64,000 bases of DNA. Origin: Streptomyces sp. DH24. Its GTDB lineage: Bacteria; Actinomycetota; Actinomycetes; Streptomycetales; Streptomycetaceae. The stretch spans positions 1-64,000 of the forward strand of contig NZ_JARVKW010000023.1 of NCBI RefSeq assembly GCF_029813775.1. The letters run 5' to 3'. The translations under genes were made by a program, and so were the position numbers. The notes below the pieces were generated by a model. That model saw nothing but the letters and a program-made list of their open reading frames with translations, was not told the origin of the DNA and made no database searches. The number at the start of each line of letters is the position of its first letter. The stretch's first letter is position 1. This document shows, in pieces, positions 15,564 through 24,280 of this stretch.

Positions 15564-16652
15564 TCAGCCCAGCGTGTGCATCCAGCCGTGCTTGTCCTCC
15601 GCCGTGCCGCGCTGGATGTCGAGCAGGGCCTCGCGCAGCCGCCGCGTGACCTCGCCGGGCTCGCCGCCGCTCTGCTGCCACTCGGCGCCGGCCCGCTTGA
15701 CCGTGCCGACCGGGGTGATGACGGCGGCCGTGCCGCAGGCGAAGACCTCGGTGAGGCTGCCGTTCTCGGAGTCGCGCTGCCACTGCTCGACGGAGACCCG
15801 CTCCTCCACGGCCTGGTAGCCGAGGTCGCGGGCGACGGTGAGCAGGGAGTCGCGGGTGACGCCCTCCAGGATGGACCCGGTGAGCGTCGGGGTGACGATC
15901 TTGTCGCCGTACACGAAGTACAGGTTCATCCCGCCGAGTTCCTCGACCCACTTGTGCTCGACGGCGTCGAGGTAGCAGACCTGGTCGCAGCCCTTGCGGG
16001 CGGCCTCGGCCTGGGCGAGCAGGGACGCGGCGTAGTTGCCGCCGGTCTTGGCGTCGCCCATGCCGCCGGGGACGGCCCGGACGCGGTCCTCGGAGACCCA
16101 GATGGAGACCGGCTTGACGCCGCCGGGGAAGTAGGCGCCGGCGGGCGAGGCGATGACCAGGAACAGGTACTCGCTCGCGGGCTTCACACCGAGGCCGACC
16201 TCGGTGGCGATCATGAACGGGCGCAGGTAGAGGGACTCCTCGCCGCCGTGCGCCGGCACCCACGCCTTGTCCTGCTGGACCAGGGCGTCGCAGGCGGCGA
16301 TGAACGTCTCGACCGGCAGCTCGGGCATGGCGAGGCGGCGCGCGGAGCTCTGGAAGCGCTCGGCGTTCTTCTCGGGGCGGAAGGTGGCGACCGAGCCGTC
16401 GGGCCGCCGGTAGGCCTTCAGGCCCTCGAAGATCTCCTGCGCGTAGTGAAGCACCGTGGTGGCGGGGTCGAGGGAGATCGGCGCGTACGGGACGAGCTGT
16501 GCGTCGTGCCAGCCGCGGCCCTCGGTCCACTTGATCGTCACCATGTGGTCGGTGAAGTGGCGGCCGAAGCCGGGGCTGGCCAGGATCGCCTCGCGCTCGG
16601 CGTCGGCGAGCGGGCTGGCGGAGGGCTTGAGCTCGATTGTGGGCGTCGTCAT
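15564..16652 (-). CDS. ilvE: Branched-chain amino acid aminotransferase
   Basis: 362 residues, class IV PLP aminotransferase that makes valine, leucine and isoleucine from their 2-oxo acids. Lys202 in GDAKTGGNYAASL is the predicted PLP lysine. HYAQEIFEGLKAYRRPDG and the ENGSLTEVFACGTAAVITPVG region (cofactor phosphate binding) are both present. Full length for the actinobacterial form. The ATG start follows GAAGGA. It stands alone, downstream of leuB on the same strand but separated from it by a terminator. Confidence 0.95.
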   Translation of the reverse strand: MTTPTIELKPSASPLADAEREAILASPGFGRHFTDHMVTIKWTEGRGWHDAQLVPYAPISLDPATTVLHYAQEIFEGLKAYRRPDGSVATFRPEKNAERFQSSARRLAMPELPVETFIAACDALVQQDKAWVPAHGGEESLYLRPFMIATEVGLGVKPASEYLFLVIASPAGAYFPGGVKPVSIWVSEDRVRAVPGGMGDAKTGGNYAASLLAQAEAARKGCDQVCYLDAVEHKWVEELGGMNLYFVYGDKIVTPTLTGSILEGVTRDSLLTVARDLGYQAVEERVSVEQWQRDSENGSLTEVFACGTAAVITPVGTVKRAGAEWQQSGGEPGEVTRRLREALLDIQRGTAEDKHGWMHTLG

Positions 16653-16844
16653 GGGTTGATGTCCTTCACCGGTTGTAGTGACGGGCCGCGCTCACGCCTG
16701 TACTGCCAGTGGCCAGTGCTAGGACGTCCGAGCATTCCCTCATTCCGCGGCTCCGCGTCCGATTATCGCAAGCGGGTACCACGGAAGAAATCGGCGTGAA
16801 TGCGGCCCAGGGGTCGATGTTCCCACCCGGTGGCGAACATGCGA

Positions 16845-16875
16845 AAGCCGCCGGGTGCGCGAGACCCGGCGGCTT
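16845..16875 (-). terminator. Terminator of leuB
   Basis: A perfect 12-bp stem (16845-16856 with 16864-16875, 7-base loop) lies 26 bp after the leuB stop; on the minus strand it ends with TTT. It separates leuB from ilvE, which therefore needs its own promoter in 16653-16844, where I found no convincing hexamers. Confidence 0.75.
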
Positions 16876-16900
16876 CGACGGTCGGTCGAGCGGCGCGGGG

Positions 16901-17953
16901 TCAGCCGGCTACTCGTACGGCGAGCGCGTCGCCGATCTCCGAGGTGCTGCGGGCGGGCCGCCCGACGCGCTCGGCGAGGTCGGCGGCGACGGCGTCCTCG
17001 ATGCGGGTCGCCTCGGCGTCCCGGCCGAGGTGGCGCAGCAGCAGGGCGACCGAGAGCACCGTGGCGGTGGGGTCGGCCTTGCCCTGGCCGGCGATGTCCG
17101 GGGCCGAGCCGTGGACGGGCTCGAACATGGACGGGAAGTCGCGGCTCGGGTTGATGTTCCCGCTCGCGGCGACGCCGATGCCGCCGGAGACGGCCGCGGC
17201 GAGGTCGGTGATGATGTCGCCGAAGAGGTTGTCGGTGACGATCACGTCGAACCGTTCGGGCTGGGTGACCAGGTAGATGGTCGCCGCGTCGACGTGCATG
17301 TACTCGGTGGTGACCTCGGGGTACTCCTCGGCCACCTTGTTGAAGACGTTGGTCCACAGGTGCCCCGCGAAGGTCAGCACGTTGTTCTTGTGGATCAGCG
17401 CCAGCTTCTTGCGCGGGCGGGCCTGGGCGCGGGCGAAGGCGTCGCGGACGACGCGCTCGACACCGAAGGCCGTGTTGACGGAGACCTCGGTGGCGACCTC
17501 GTGCTCGGTGCCCTTGCGGATGGTGCCGCCGTTGCCGGTGTACGGGCCCTCGGTGCCCTCGCGGACGACGACGAAGTCGATCTCCGGCTGGCCCGCGAGC
17601 GGGGTGGCGACACCCGGCAGGAGCTTGGACGGCCGCAGGTTGACGTGGTGGTCGAAGGCGAAGCGGAGCTTGAGCAGGAAGCCGCGCTCCAGGACGCCGG
17701 ACGGCACGGAGGGGTCGCCGATCGCGCCGAGCAGGATGGCGTCGTGCCGCTTCAGGGCGTCGAGGTCGGCGTCGGTGAGGGTCTCACCCGTGGCGTGGTA
17801 GCGCCGGGCGCCGAAGTCGTACTCCTTGGTCTCCAGCTTCACATCCTGCGGAAGGACGGCGGAAAGGACCTTCAGGCCTTCGGTCACGACCTCCTGGCCG
17901 ATGCCGTCACCGGGGATCACTGCGAGATTGAGGATGCGAGAGCTTGCCGACAT
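16901..17953 (-). CDS. leuB: 3-isopropylmalate dehydrogenase
   Basis: 350 residues. Oxidises and decarboxylates 3-isopropylmalate in leucine synthesis with NAD. Features include LAVIPGDGIGQEV at the N-terminus, the substrate Arg region LRPSKLLPG, KNNVLTFAGHLW and the metal-binding Asp in TDNLFGDIITDLAAAVSGG, then MFEPVHGSAPDIAGQ. The ATG at 17953 has AGGG upstream. Shorter, as in the actinobacterial and archaeal-type subgroup, than the about 360-residue proteobacterial form. leuA and leuCD are not in the window. Confidence 0.94.
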   Translation of the reverse strand: MSASSRILNLAVIPGDGIGQEVVTEGLKVLSAVLPQDVKLETKEYDFGARRYHATGETLTDADLDALKRHDAILLGAIGDPSVPSGVLERGFLLKLRFAFDHHVNLRPSKLLPGVATPLAGQPEIDFVVVREGTEGPYTGNGGTIRKGTEHEVATEVSVNTAFGVERVVRDAFARAQARPRKKLALIHKNNVLTFAGHLWTNVFNKVAEEYPEVTTEYMHVDAATIYLVTQPERFDVIVTDNLFGDIITDLAAAVSGGIGVAASGNINPSRDFPSMFEPVHGSAPDIAGQGKADPTATVLSVALLLRHLGRDAEATRIEDAVAADLAERVGRPARSTSEIGDALAVRVAG

Positions 17954-18096
17954 GCGCAGCACCCTACTCCTCGTCCCATGGGATGACACGAGCTGTCCGC
18001 GATACGGACACCCGCTCGGGGGACACCGCCTGGGCGTCGACCGCCGTTCACCCGTGCGTCCCACGCGTGTTGGCCCGCGCTGGGAAGTTCACTGCC

Positions 18097-19671
18097 ATGG
18101 GCCTTCCCGACTTCGGCATCCCGCCCGCGCTCGCCCGCCGCATGAGCATGGCGGAGCAGCACGAGTACCTGCGGCTGCGGCTGTCCCGGCGCCGGGCGCT
18201 GGTGACGGCGGGCGCGGTGGCGAGCGGGCTGCTGGCGGGCTGCTCCGGCGGGTCCGGTCCGCGCGGCGCGACGGCGGGCGCGTCCCCGGTCGCCTCCTCG
18301 TCCTCCGAGGTGTCCGGGGCGGTGATCGCCCCCTTCGGCCGGCATCTCGCCTTCGGCGCCGACCCGAAGACGCAGATGCGGATCTCCTGGCAGGTGCCGC
18401 TCGCGGTGCGACGGCCGTACGTCCGGGTGGGCCTGCGCCCCGACGACCTGGACCGGCGCATCCCGGCGGAGGTGCGCGACCTGCGCACACCGGAACTGGG
18501 GGGCGTGCGCCCGGCGGTCGAGCAGTACTACCTGCACGCGGCCCTGGACGGCCTGCGGCCCGGCACCACGTACTACTACGGCGTCGGCCACGAGGGCTTC
18601 GACCCGGCCGCGCCCCGGCACCGGCCGACGATCGCGTCGTTCCGCACCGCGCCCGCGACCCCGCCGGGGCGTTTCGTGTTCACGGCGTTCGGCGACCAGG
18701 GCGTGGGCGAGGAGGCGGTGGCGAACAATCGTCTACTGCTGCGCCAGGACCCCGCCTTCCATCTGCACGCGGGCGACATCTGCTACGCGAACCCGACGGG
18801 CCGGGGGAAGGAGTCCGACCTCTTCGACGCCTCACAGTGGGACCGGTTCCTGAAGCAGACCGAGCCGGTGGCGAGGTCCGTGCCGTGGATGGTGACGACC
18901 GGCAACCACGACATGGAGGCGTGGTACTCGCCGGACGGCTACGGCGGTCAGCTGGCCCGGTTCTCGCTGCCCGACAGCGGCTTCGACCCGCGTACGGCAC
19001 CGGGGGTGTACGCGTTCCGGTACGGCAACGTCGGCGTCGTGGCCCTGGACGCGAACGACGTGTCGTACGAGCTCCCGGCCAACCGCGGCTGCACGGACGG
19101 CAGGCAGACGGCGTGGCTGGACCGCACGCTGAGGGAGCTGCGGGCGGCGCCGGACGTCGACTTCGTGGTCGTCTTCTTCCACCACTGCGCCTACTCGACG
19201 TCGACGCACGCCTCGGACGGCGGGGTGCGCGCCGAGTGGCTGCCGCTGTTCGCGCGGCACCGGGTGGACCTGGTGATCAACGGCCACAACCACGTGTACG
19301 AGCGGACCGACGCCATCAGGGGCGGCGAGGTCGGCAGGCCGGTGCCCGTCGGCGGATCGACCGACCCGGCGCGGGACGGGATCGTGTACGTCACGGCGGG
19401 CGGTGGCGGCAAGGACCTGTACGGCTTCCCGACGGGCGTGAAGGAGAGCTACGAGGGCAGCGTCGCCGACCGCGAGTCGGTCGACACCTTCCGCTGGACC
19501 AGGTCGCGCCGGAGAAGCCCGGAGTCGGTCGAGTGGTCCCGGGTCCGCTACCGGGGCTTCTCCTTCCTCAGGGTCGAGGCGGAGGCCGGCGCGGCACCGC
19601 GGCTGACGGTGTCGGCGCTGACGCCGGGCGGCGAGCGGATCGACCATTTCGAGGTGCGGCGCGGCGGCTGA
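18097..19671 (+). CDS. Secreted purple-acid-phosphatase-like metallophosphoesterase, Tat lipoprotein
   Basis: 524 residues. The N-terminus contains a twin-arginine stretch (LSRRRALVTAGA) followed by a lipobox (LLAGC), indicating Tat export and lipid anchoring. A fibronectin-like purple acid phosphatase N-terminal domain (residues about 75-180) precedes the metallophosphatase domain. All five metal motifs are present: FGDQG, HAGDICYAN, TTGNHD, VVFFHHC and INGHNHVYER. It probably cleaves phosphate mono- or diesters outside the cell. The ATG at 18097 follows GGGAAG. It is divergent from leuB with a 143-bp gap in which I saw no PHO box. Confidence 0.88.
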   Translation: MGLPDFGIPPALARRMSMAEQHEYLRLRLSRRRALVTAGAVASGLLAGCSGGSGPRGATAGASPVASSSSEVSGAVIAPFGRHLAFGADPKTQMRISWQVPLAVRRPYVRVGLRPDDLDRRIPAEVRDLRTPELGGVRPAVEQYYLHAALDGLRPGTTYYYGVGHEGFDPAAPRHRPTIASFRTAPATPPGRFVFTAFGDQGVGEEAVANNRLLLRQDPAFHLHAGDICYANPTGRGKESDLFDASQWDRFLKQTEPVARSVPWMVTTGNHDMEAWYSPDGYGGQLARFSLPDSGFDPRTAPGVYAFRYGNVGVVALDANDVSYELPANRGCTDGRQTAWLDRTLRELRAAPDVDFVVVFFHHCAYSTSTHASDGGVRAEWLPLFARHRVDLVINGHNHVYERTDAIRGGEVGRPVPVGGSTDPARDGIVYVTAGGGGKDLYGFPTGVKESYEGSVADRESVDTFRWTRSRRRSPESVEWSRVRYRGFSFLRVEAEAGAAPRLTVSALTPGGERIDHFEVRRGG

Positions 19672-19716
19672 GGCCGCGCCGCGCCCCGCGGGTGCGGCTC
19701 CCGGGGCCGGGTGGGC

Positions 19717-19848
19717 TCAGTGCCCGGTGGAACCGCCGTTGTCCCTGCGGTCCAGGGCGCGCTGGAGGGCGGCGGCGGCGTTCTTGCGGTCGGACTCGCT
19801 CGTGCGGGACGCGTGGCGGACTCGGCGGCGGACGGTCGTCTCGGCCAT
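19717..19848 (-). CDS. Small basic protein, 43 residues
   Basis: The protein begins MAETTVRRRVRHASRTSESD and ends GGSTGH. It is rich in Arg and Ala, with a central helix (RKNAAAALQRALDRRDN). The ATG is preceded by a textbook AAGGAG, and codon third positions are G/C-rich, so translation is likely. I recall similar small ORFs at this position in other Streptomyces. Function unknown; the charge suggests nucleic acid or ribosome contact, but this is a guess. Confidence 0.7.
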   Translation of the reverse strand: MAETTVRRRVRHASRTSESDRKNAAAALQRALDRRDNGGSTGH

Positions 19849-20117
19849 GGGAAATCGACTCCTTCGACTTCAACGGAGTGCTGGGAGGGGTTACGAGACG
19901 CCGGGTGGGGCGGGGAGCGGTGCCGCAGGGGTGGCCTGCACGGGGCGCGCTCACGACCGCCATTCGCTTGATCGAGCGAGACGTTCGGCTCCTACAAAAG
20001 TAGGTGAGGACCGCGCGGCTGTCTCCACAATTACTCGGACTTCCTACTATCTGAGACGGCCTAACCCCTCACTTCTGTCCGACCGGTTGGAGCCGGCCGT
20101 TTCGTCCCAGGGAAACG
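19849..20117 (-). promoter_or_regulatory. Upstream region of the 43-residue gene
   Basis: This non-coding stretch is AT-richer than its surroundings around 19970-20070. It contains the small inverted repeat CCTAC-AAAA-GTAGG (19991-20004) and a minus-strand TAGTAGGA element near 20044-20051. It probably holds the promoter of the small gene, but I could not assign hexamers with confidence. Confidence 0.35.
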
Positions 20118-20152
20118 CCCCCGGTCCCTGGCGGCGTGCCAGGGACCGGGGG
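20118..20152 (-). terminator. Strong terminator of the proline catabolic operon
   Basis: A perfect 15-bp GC-rich stem (20118-20132 with 20138-20152, loop of 5) lies 20 bp after the pruA stop codon. Confidence 0.82.
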
Positions 20153-20171
20153 CGGGACCGGGGACCGCGCG

Positions 20172-21803
20172 TCAGCCCATGTGCGGGTACGTGTAGTCGG
20201 TCGGCGGGACCAGCGTCTCCTTGATGGCGCGGGTCAGGGTCCAGCGCATCAGGTTCTGCGGGGCGCCGGCCTTGTCGTTGGTGCCGGAGGCGCGGCCGCC
20301 GCCGAAGGGCTGCTGGCCGACGACGGCGCCGGTCGACTTGTCGTTGATGTAGAAGTTGCCCGCCGCGTAGCGGAGCTTCTCCATCGTGTACGCCGCCGCG
20401 GCGCGGTCGCCCGCGATGACCGACCCGGTGAGGGCGTAGTCGGACACCGACTCCATCTGCGTCAGCATCTCGTCGTACTTGTCGTCCTCGTAGACGTGCA
20501 CGGCGAGGATCGGGCCGAAGTACTCGGTGCGGAACACCTCGTTCTCCGGGTCGTCGCACTCGATGACGGTCGGGCGGACGAACCAGCCCTCGGAGTCGTC
20601 GTAGGTGCCGCCCGCGACGATCGTGCAGGCCGGGTCCTGCTCGGCGCGGTCGATCGCGGCCTTGTTCTTGGCGAAGGACCGCTCGTCGATGACGGCGCCG
20701 ATGAAGTTCGACAGGTCGGTGACGTCACCCATCCGGATGCCGTCGACCTCGGTGGCGAACTCCTCCTTGAAGCCGGAGTTCCAGATCGACGCCGGGATGT
20801 ACGCCCGGGAGGTCGCCGAGCACTTCTGGCCCTGGTACTCGAAGGCACCGCGGGTCAGCGCCGTCTTCAGGATCGCCGGATCGGCGGACGGGTGGGCGAC
20901 GACGAAGTCCTTGCCGCCGGTCTCGCCGACCATGCGCGGGTAGGTGCGGTACTTCTCGATGTTGTTGCCGACCGTCTTCCACAGGTACTGGAAGGTCTTG
21001 GTCGAGCCGGTGAAGTGGATGCCGGCGAGGTCGCGGTGCTCCAGGGCGACCTTGGAGACCTCGATGCCGTCACCGGTGACCAGGTTGATGACGCCCTTGG
21101 GCAGACCGGCCTCCTCCAGCAGCCGCATCAGCAGCACGGCGGCGTGGGTCTGCGTCGGGGACGGCTTCCAGACGACCACGTTGCCCATGAGCGCGGGCGC
21201 GGTCGGCAGGTTGCCCGCGATCGCCGTGAAGTTGAACGGCGTGATCGCGTAGACGAAGCCCTCCAGCGGGCGGTGGTCGAGACGGTTCCACACGCCCGGG
21301 GAGTTGGCCGGGGGCTGCTCGGCCAGGATCTGGCGGGCGTAGTGGACGTTGAAGCGCCAGAAGTCGACGAGCTCGCAGGGGGTGTCGATCTCGGCCTGCT
21401 GGGCGGTCTTGCCCTGCCCGAGCATGGTGGAGGCGGCCAGCGTCTCGCGCCAGGGGCCGGCCAGCAGCTCGGCGGCGCGCAGGATAATCGCCGCGCGGTC
21501 GTCGAAGGACATCGCACGCCAGGCCGGCGCGGCGGCCAGGGCCGCGTCGATCGCGTCCTGCGCGTCCTGCTGGGTGGCGTGCCGGAAGGTGCCGAGGACG
21601 GCCTTGTGGTTGTGCGGCTGGACGACCTCGAAGGCCTCGCCGCCGCCCATCCGCTTCTCGCCGCCGATGGTGCAGGGCAGGTCGATCGGGTTGTCGGCCA
21701 GTTCCTTGAGCTTGGCCTCCAGACGGGCACGCTCGGGAGAGCCGGGGGCGTAGCCGTGCACCGGCTCGTTGACGGGGGTGGGGACCTGGGTCACAGCGTC
21801 CAT
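20172..21803 (-). CDS. pruA: L-glutamate gamma-semialdehyde (1-pyrroline-5-carboxylate) dehydrogenase
   Basis: 543 residues, aldehyde dehydrogenase superfamily. It oxidises glutamate semialdehyde to glutamate with NAD, the second step of proline catabolism. The general-base Glu lies in MVGETGGKDF and the nucleophilic Cys in QGQKCSATSRAY. The cofactor loop has FTGSTKTFQYL. The N-terminal arm (EPVHGYAPGSPERARLEAKL) is typical of the stand-alone P5C dehydrogenase group. It lies 38 bp downstream of proline dehydrogenase on the same strand and ends at a strong terminator, so the two form an operon. Confidence 0.94.
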   Translation of the reverse strand: MDAVTQVPTPVNEPVHGYAPGSPERARLEAKLKELADNPIDLPCTIGGEKRMGGGEAFEVVQPHNHKAVLGTFRHATQQDAQDAIDAALAAAPAWRAMSFDDRAAIILRAAELLAGPWRETLAASTMLGQGKTAQQAEIDTPCELVDFWRFNVHYARQILAEQPPANSPGVWNRLDHRPLEGFVYAITPFNFTAIAGNLPTAPALMGNVVVWKPSPTQTHAAVLLMRLLEEAGLPKGVINLVTGDGIEVSKVALEHRDLAGIHFTGSTKTFQYLWKTVGNNIEKYRTYPRMVGETGGKDFVVAHPSADPAILKTALTRGAFEYQGQKCSATSRAYIPASIWNSGFKEEFATEVDGIRMGDVTDLSNFIGAVIDERSFAKNKAAIDRAEQDPACTIVAGGTYDDSEGWFVRPTVIECDDPENEVFRTEYFGPILAVHVYEDDKYDEMLTQMESVSDYALTGSVIAGDRAAAAYTMEKLRYAAGNFYINDKSTGAVVGQQPFGGGRASGTNDKAGAPQNLMRWTLTRAIKETLVPPTDYTYPHMG

Positions 21804-21841
21804 GGGTTCCGTAACTCCTTGTTGAGCGGGTGGGTGGGGGC

Positions 21842-22768
21842 TCAGCCCTTGCTGACCATCGAGCGGAGGAAGAACCGCAGGTTCGCGGGCTTCTCCGCCA
21901 GACGGCGCATGAAGTAGCCGTACCAGTCGGTGCCGTAGGCGGTGTAGACGCGCATGCGGTGGCCCTCGGCGGCCAGCCGCAGGTGCTCGTCGCCGCGGAT
22001 GCCGTAGAGCATCTGGAACTCGTACTCGTCCAGTTTGCGCCCTGCGGTCCGGGCGAGTTCCTGGGCGACGGAGATCAGGCGCGGGTCGTGCGACCCGATC
22101 ATGGGGTAGCCGTCGCCCTCCATCAGCGTCCGGAGGATGCGGACGTACGCCTTGTCGATCTCGTGCCTGTCCTGGTGGGCGACCTCGGCGGGCTCCTTGT
22201 ACGCGCCCTTCACGAGCCGCACCCGGCTGCCGTTCCCGGCGAGGCGGCGGGCGTCGGCCTCGGTGCGGAAGAGGTACGCCTGGATGACGCAGCCGGTCTG
22301 CGGGAAGTCCTTCCGCAGCTCCTCGTGGATCGCGAACATCGAGTCGAGGGTGGTGTGGTCCTCGGCGTCCAGGGTGACCGTGGTGCCGATCGCCGCGGCG
22401 GCCTCGACCACCGGGCGGACGTTCTTCAGCGCCAGTTCGTGGCCGCCGTCCAGGGCCTGCCCGAACATCGACAGCTTCACCGACATCTCGGCGCGCGGGC
22501 CGAGCTCCAGCGGCTTGAGCCGGTCGATCAGCTCCAGATAGGCGTCCCGGGCGGCGCCGGCCTGCTCGGGAGTGGTGATGTCCTCGCCGACGACGTCCAT
22601 CGTCAGCTCCAGGCCCTTGCCCGTGAGGTCCTCGACGATCGGCAGGATCTCGTCGACGGTCTCGCCGGGGATGAAGCGGTCGACGACCTGCTTGGTCACG
22701 GGGGCCGCCGAGACCAGGCGTCGCATCCGGTCACTGCGCGACGCGGCGAGAATCACGGGACCCAGCAC
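21842..22768 (-). CDS. Proline dehydrogenase, monofunctional
   Basis: 308 residues, FAD-dependent; converts proline to 1-pyrroline-5-carboxylate. Matches the stand-alone ProDH barrel: GLELTMDVVGEDIT, RLVKGAYKEP, YEFQMLYGIRGDEHLRL and the C-terminal FMRRLAEKPANL. The start is taken as GTG at 22768 because GGAGG precedes it and the protein then begins with the family's usual VLGPVILAASRSDRMRRL. An extension up to 22885 would add low-complexity residues and overlap the control region. First gene of the proline operon, divergent from the PucR regulator. Confidence 0.92.
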   Translation of the reverse strand: MLGPVILAASRSDRMRRLVSAAPVTKQVVDRFIPGETVDEILPIVEDLTGKGLELTMDVVGEDITTPEQAGAARDAYLELIDRLKPLELGPRAEMSVKLSMFGQALDGGHELALKNVRPVVEAAAAIGTTVTLDAEDHTTLDSMFAIHEELRKDFPQTGCVIQAYLFRTEADARRLAGNGSRVRLVKGAYKEPAEVAHQDRHEIDKAYVRILRTLMEGDGYPMIGSHDPRLISVAQELARTAGRKLDEYEFQMLYGIRGDEHLRLAAEGHRMRVYTAYGTDWYGYFMRRLAEKPANLRFFLRSMVSKG

Positions 22769-22942
22769 GGGGCACCTCCACAAGACGACCAACACGAGGC
22801 CGTGACCCGACGATCCGGGTACGGCACGGAGAACCACCGTGAAACCTAAGGATCCCTCCGATCGTGGGCCATCGACAGCTGTCACGCATCCCTGCCGCAG
22901 ATCTCAGACAGATGTATGAAGGCCGCGCCGGGATGCGGCACA

Positions 22943-24184
22943 ATGCCTGGAGTGACGTCGGAACACAGCGGTGCCTACCAGGAGCTGGTGGACGAGATCT
23001 CGGAGCTGCTCGGCGCCCCGGCGACGCTGGAGAACCGCGACTTCGAGCTGATCGCCTTCGGCGCCTACGACAGTGAGGGCGACCTCGATCCGTCGGCGCT
23101 CGACCCGGTCCGCACCCGCTCGATCCTCACCCGCCGCTCGACGGCCGCGGTCCGCGCCTGGTTCGAGGGCTTCGGCATCACGCGCGCCACGGGCCCGGTC
23201 CGCATCCCGCCGAGCACGGAGGCGGGCGTGTACCGGGGCCGGATCTGCCTGCCGGTACGCCACCGGGGCGTCGTCCTCGGCTACGTCTGGCTGCTGGACG
23301 GCGACCCGGGCCCCGGCGAGCGGCAGCTGGCGGCGGCCATGCGGGTCGCGGCCCGGATCGGGGCGCTGCTCGCGGACGAGGCCCAGCACGGCGCCGACCT
23401 CACCCGCGAGCTGCGCGCGGTACTGACCGCCGAGCGCGACTGGCAGCGGGACATGGCGGTCGCCGAACTGCGCACCGCCCTCGGAGCCCGCGCCGACGCC
23501 CTGCACACGGTGGTGTGCGTGGCCCCCTGGCCGTCGGCCGACCCCGACGACGCCCCGTCGGTGCGTACGGTGCCGGGCGCGACGGCGCTGTGCACGGTGC
23601 CGTGGGACGCGACGGCCCTGTCCCTCGCCCTGCTGGTCCGGCTGCGCTCGGCGGACGCCCCGGCCCCGGCGACCACGGCGGCGGCGCGGCTGCTGGAGAG
23701 GGCGCGCGGGAGGGCCGCGGCGGGCGGCGGCACCGGTGGCGCCGCCGGCGCGAAGGGCACGGGCGCGCGAGACGGCGTCGCCGCCGGCGTCGGGGCCCCT
23801 CGGGTGGGGCTCACGGAGCTGGGCACGGCCTGGCGGGAGGCGTCGGCCGCGGCCCGTGCCGCCCTGGCCGAACCCCGGCTCGGACCGGTCGCCGACTGGG
23901 CGTCGATCGGCCCGTTCCGCCTGCTCACGGCGCTGCCGCCGGACGCCCCGCAGGACCCCGTCGTACGCCCGCTCCTCTCCCCCGCCCACCGTGAACTCGC
24001 CCGCACCGCCGAGGTCTACCTCGACTGCGCGGGCCAGGCCGGCCGCACGGCCGCCGAGCTGGGCATCCACAGGCAGACGCTCTACTACCGCCTGTCCCGC
24101 GTGGAGAAGCTGACGGGCCTGGACCTGGACGACGGCGAGGACCGTCTGCTGCTGCACATGGCCCTAAAGGCGCACCGGCTCTGA
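22943..24184 (+). CDS. PucR family transcriptional activator of proline catabolism
   Basis: About 413 residues. The C-terminus carries the PucR helix-turn-helix (RTAAELGIHRQTLYYRLSRVEKLTG). The middle holds a GAF-like sensory region and a Gly/Ala-rich linker near residues 245-275. The divergent position, 174 bp from proline dehydrogenase, fits the activator role of PucR proteins such as mycobacterial PruR. The start is uncertain: ATG at 22916, ATG at 22943 and GTG at 22952 are all possible and none has a good ribosome site. CACAAT just before 22943 looks like a -10, which could make a nearly leaderless transcript. Confidence 0.85.
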   Translation: MPGVTSEHSGAYQELVDEISELLGAPATLENRDFELIAFGAYDSEGDLDPSALDPVRTRSILTRRSTAAVRAWFEGFGITRATGPVRIPPSTEAGVYRGRICLPVRHRGVVLGYVWLLDGDPGPGERQLAAAMRVAARIGALLADEAQHGADLTRELRAVLTAERDWQRDMAVAELRTALGARADALHTVVCVAPWPSADPDDAPSVRTVPGATALCTVPWDATALSLALLVRLRSADAPAPATTAAARLLERARGRAAAGGGTGGAAGAKGTGARDGVAAGVGAPRVGLTELGTAWREASAAARAALAEPRLGPVADWASIGPFRLLTALPPDAPQDPVVRPLLSPAHRELARTAEVYLDCAGQAGRTAAELGIHRQTLYYRLSRVEKLTGLDLDDGEDRLLLHMALKAHRL

Positions 24185-24204
24185 GCCGCACCCCGGACAC
24201 GGGA

Positions 24205-24234
24205 TTGTTGAAAACGATTGTCATCATGTTACCG
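24205..24234 (+). promoter_or_regulatory. Zur-like box overlapping the importer promoter
   Basis: TGAAAACGATTGTCA at 24209-24223 differs at one position from a TGAAAACGATTTTCA-type Zur box, the zinc repressor site of Streptomyces. It overlaps a possible -35 (TTGTTG at 24205) and lies 58 bp upstream of the ABC importer start. It does not match the iron (DmdR) box. There is no other gene it could serve on the plus strand. Confidence 0.62.
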
Positions 24235-24280
24235 TCGGCGCACCGACCGCCTTGATCACCCCCTTTGCCCGGAGGGTCCC

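Noticed and set aside
24205..24234. Interpretation of the box as an iron (DmdR/IdeR) site
   Set aside because: It lacks the TTAGGTTAGGCTAACC-type pattern; the match is to the Fur-family/Zur form.
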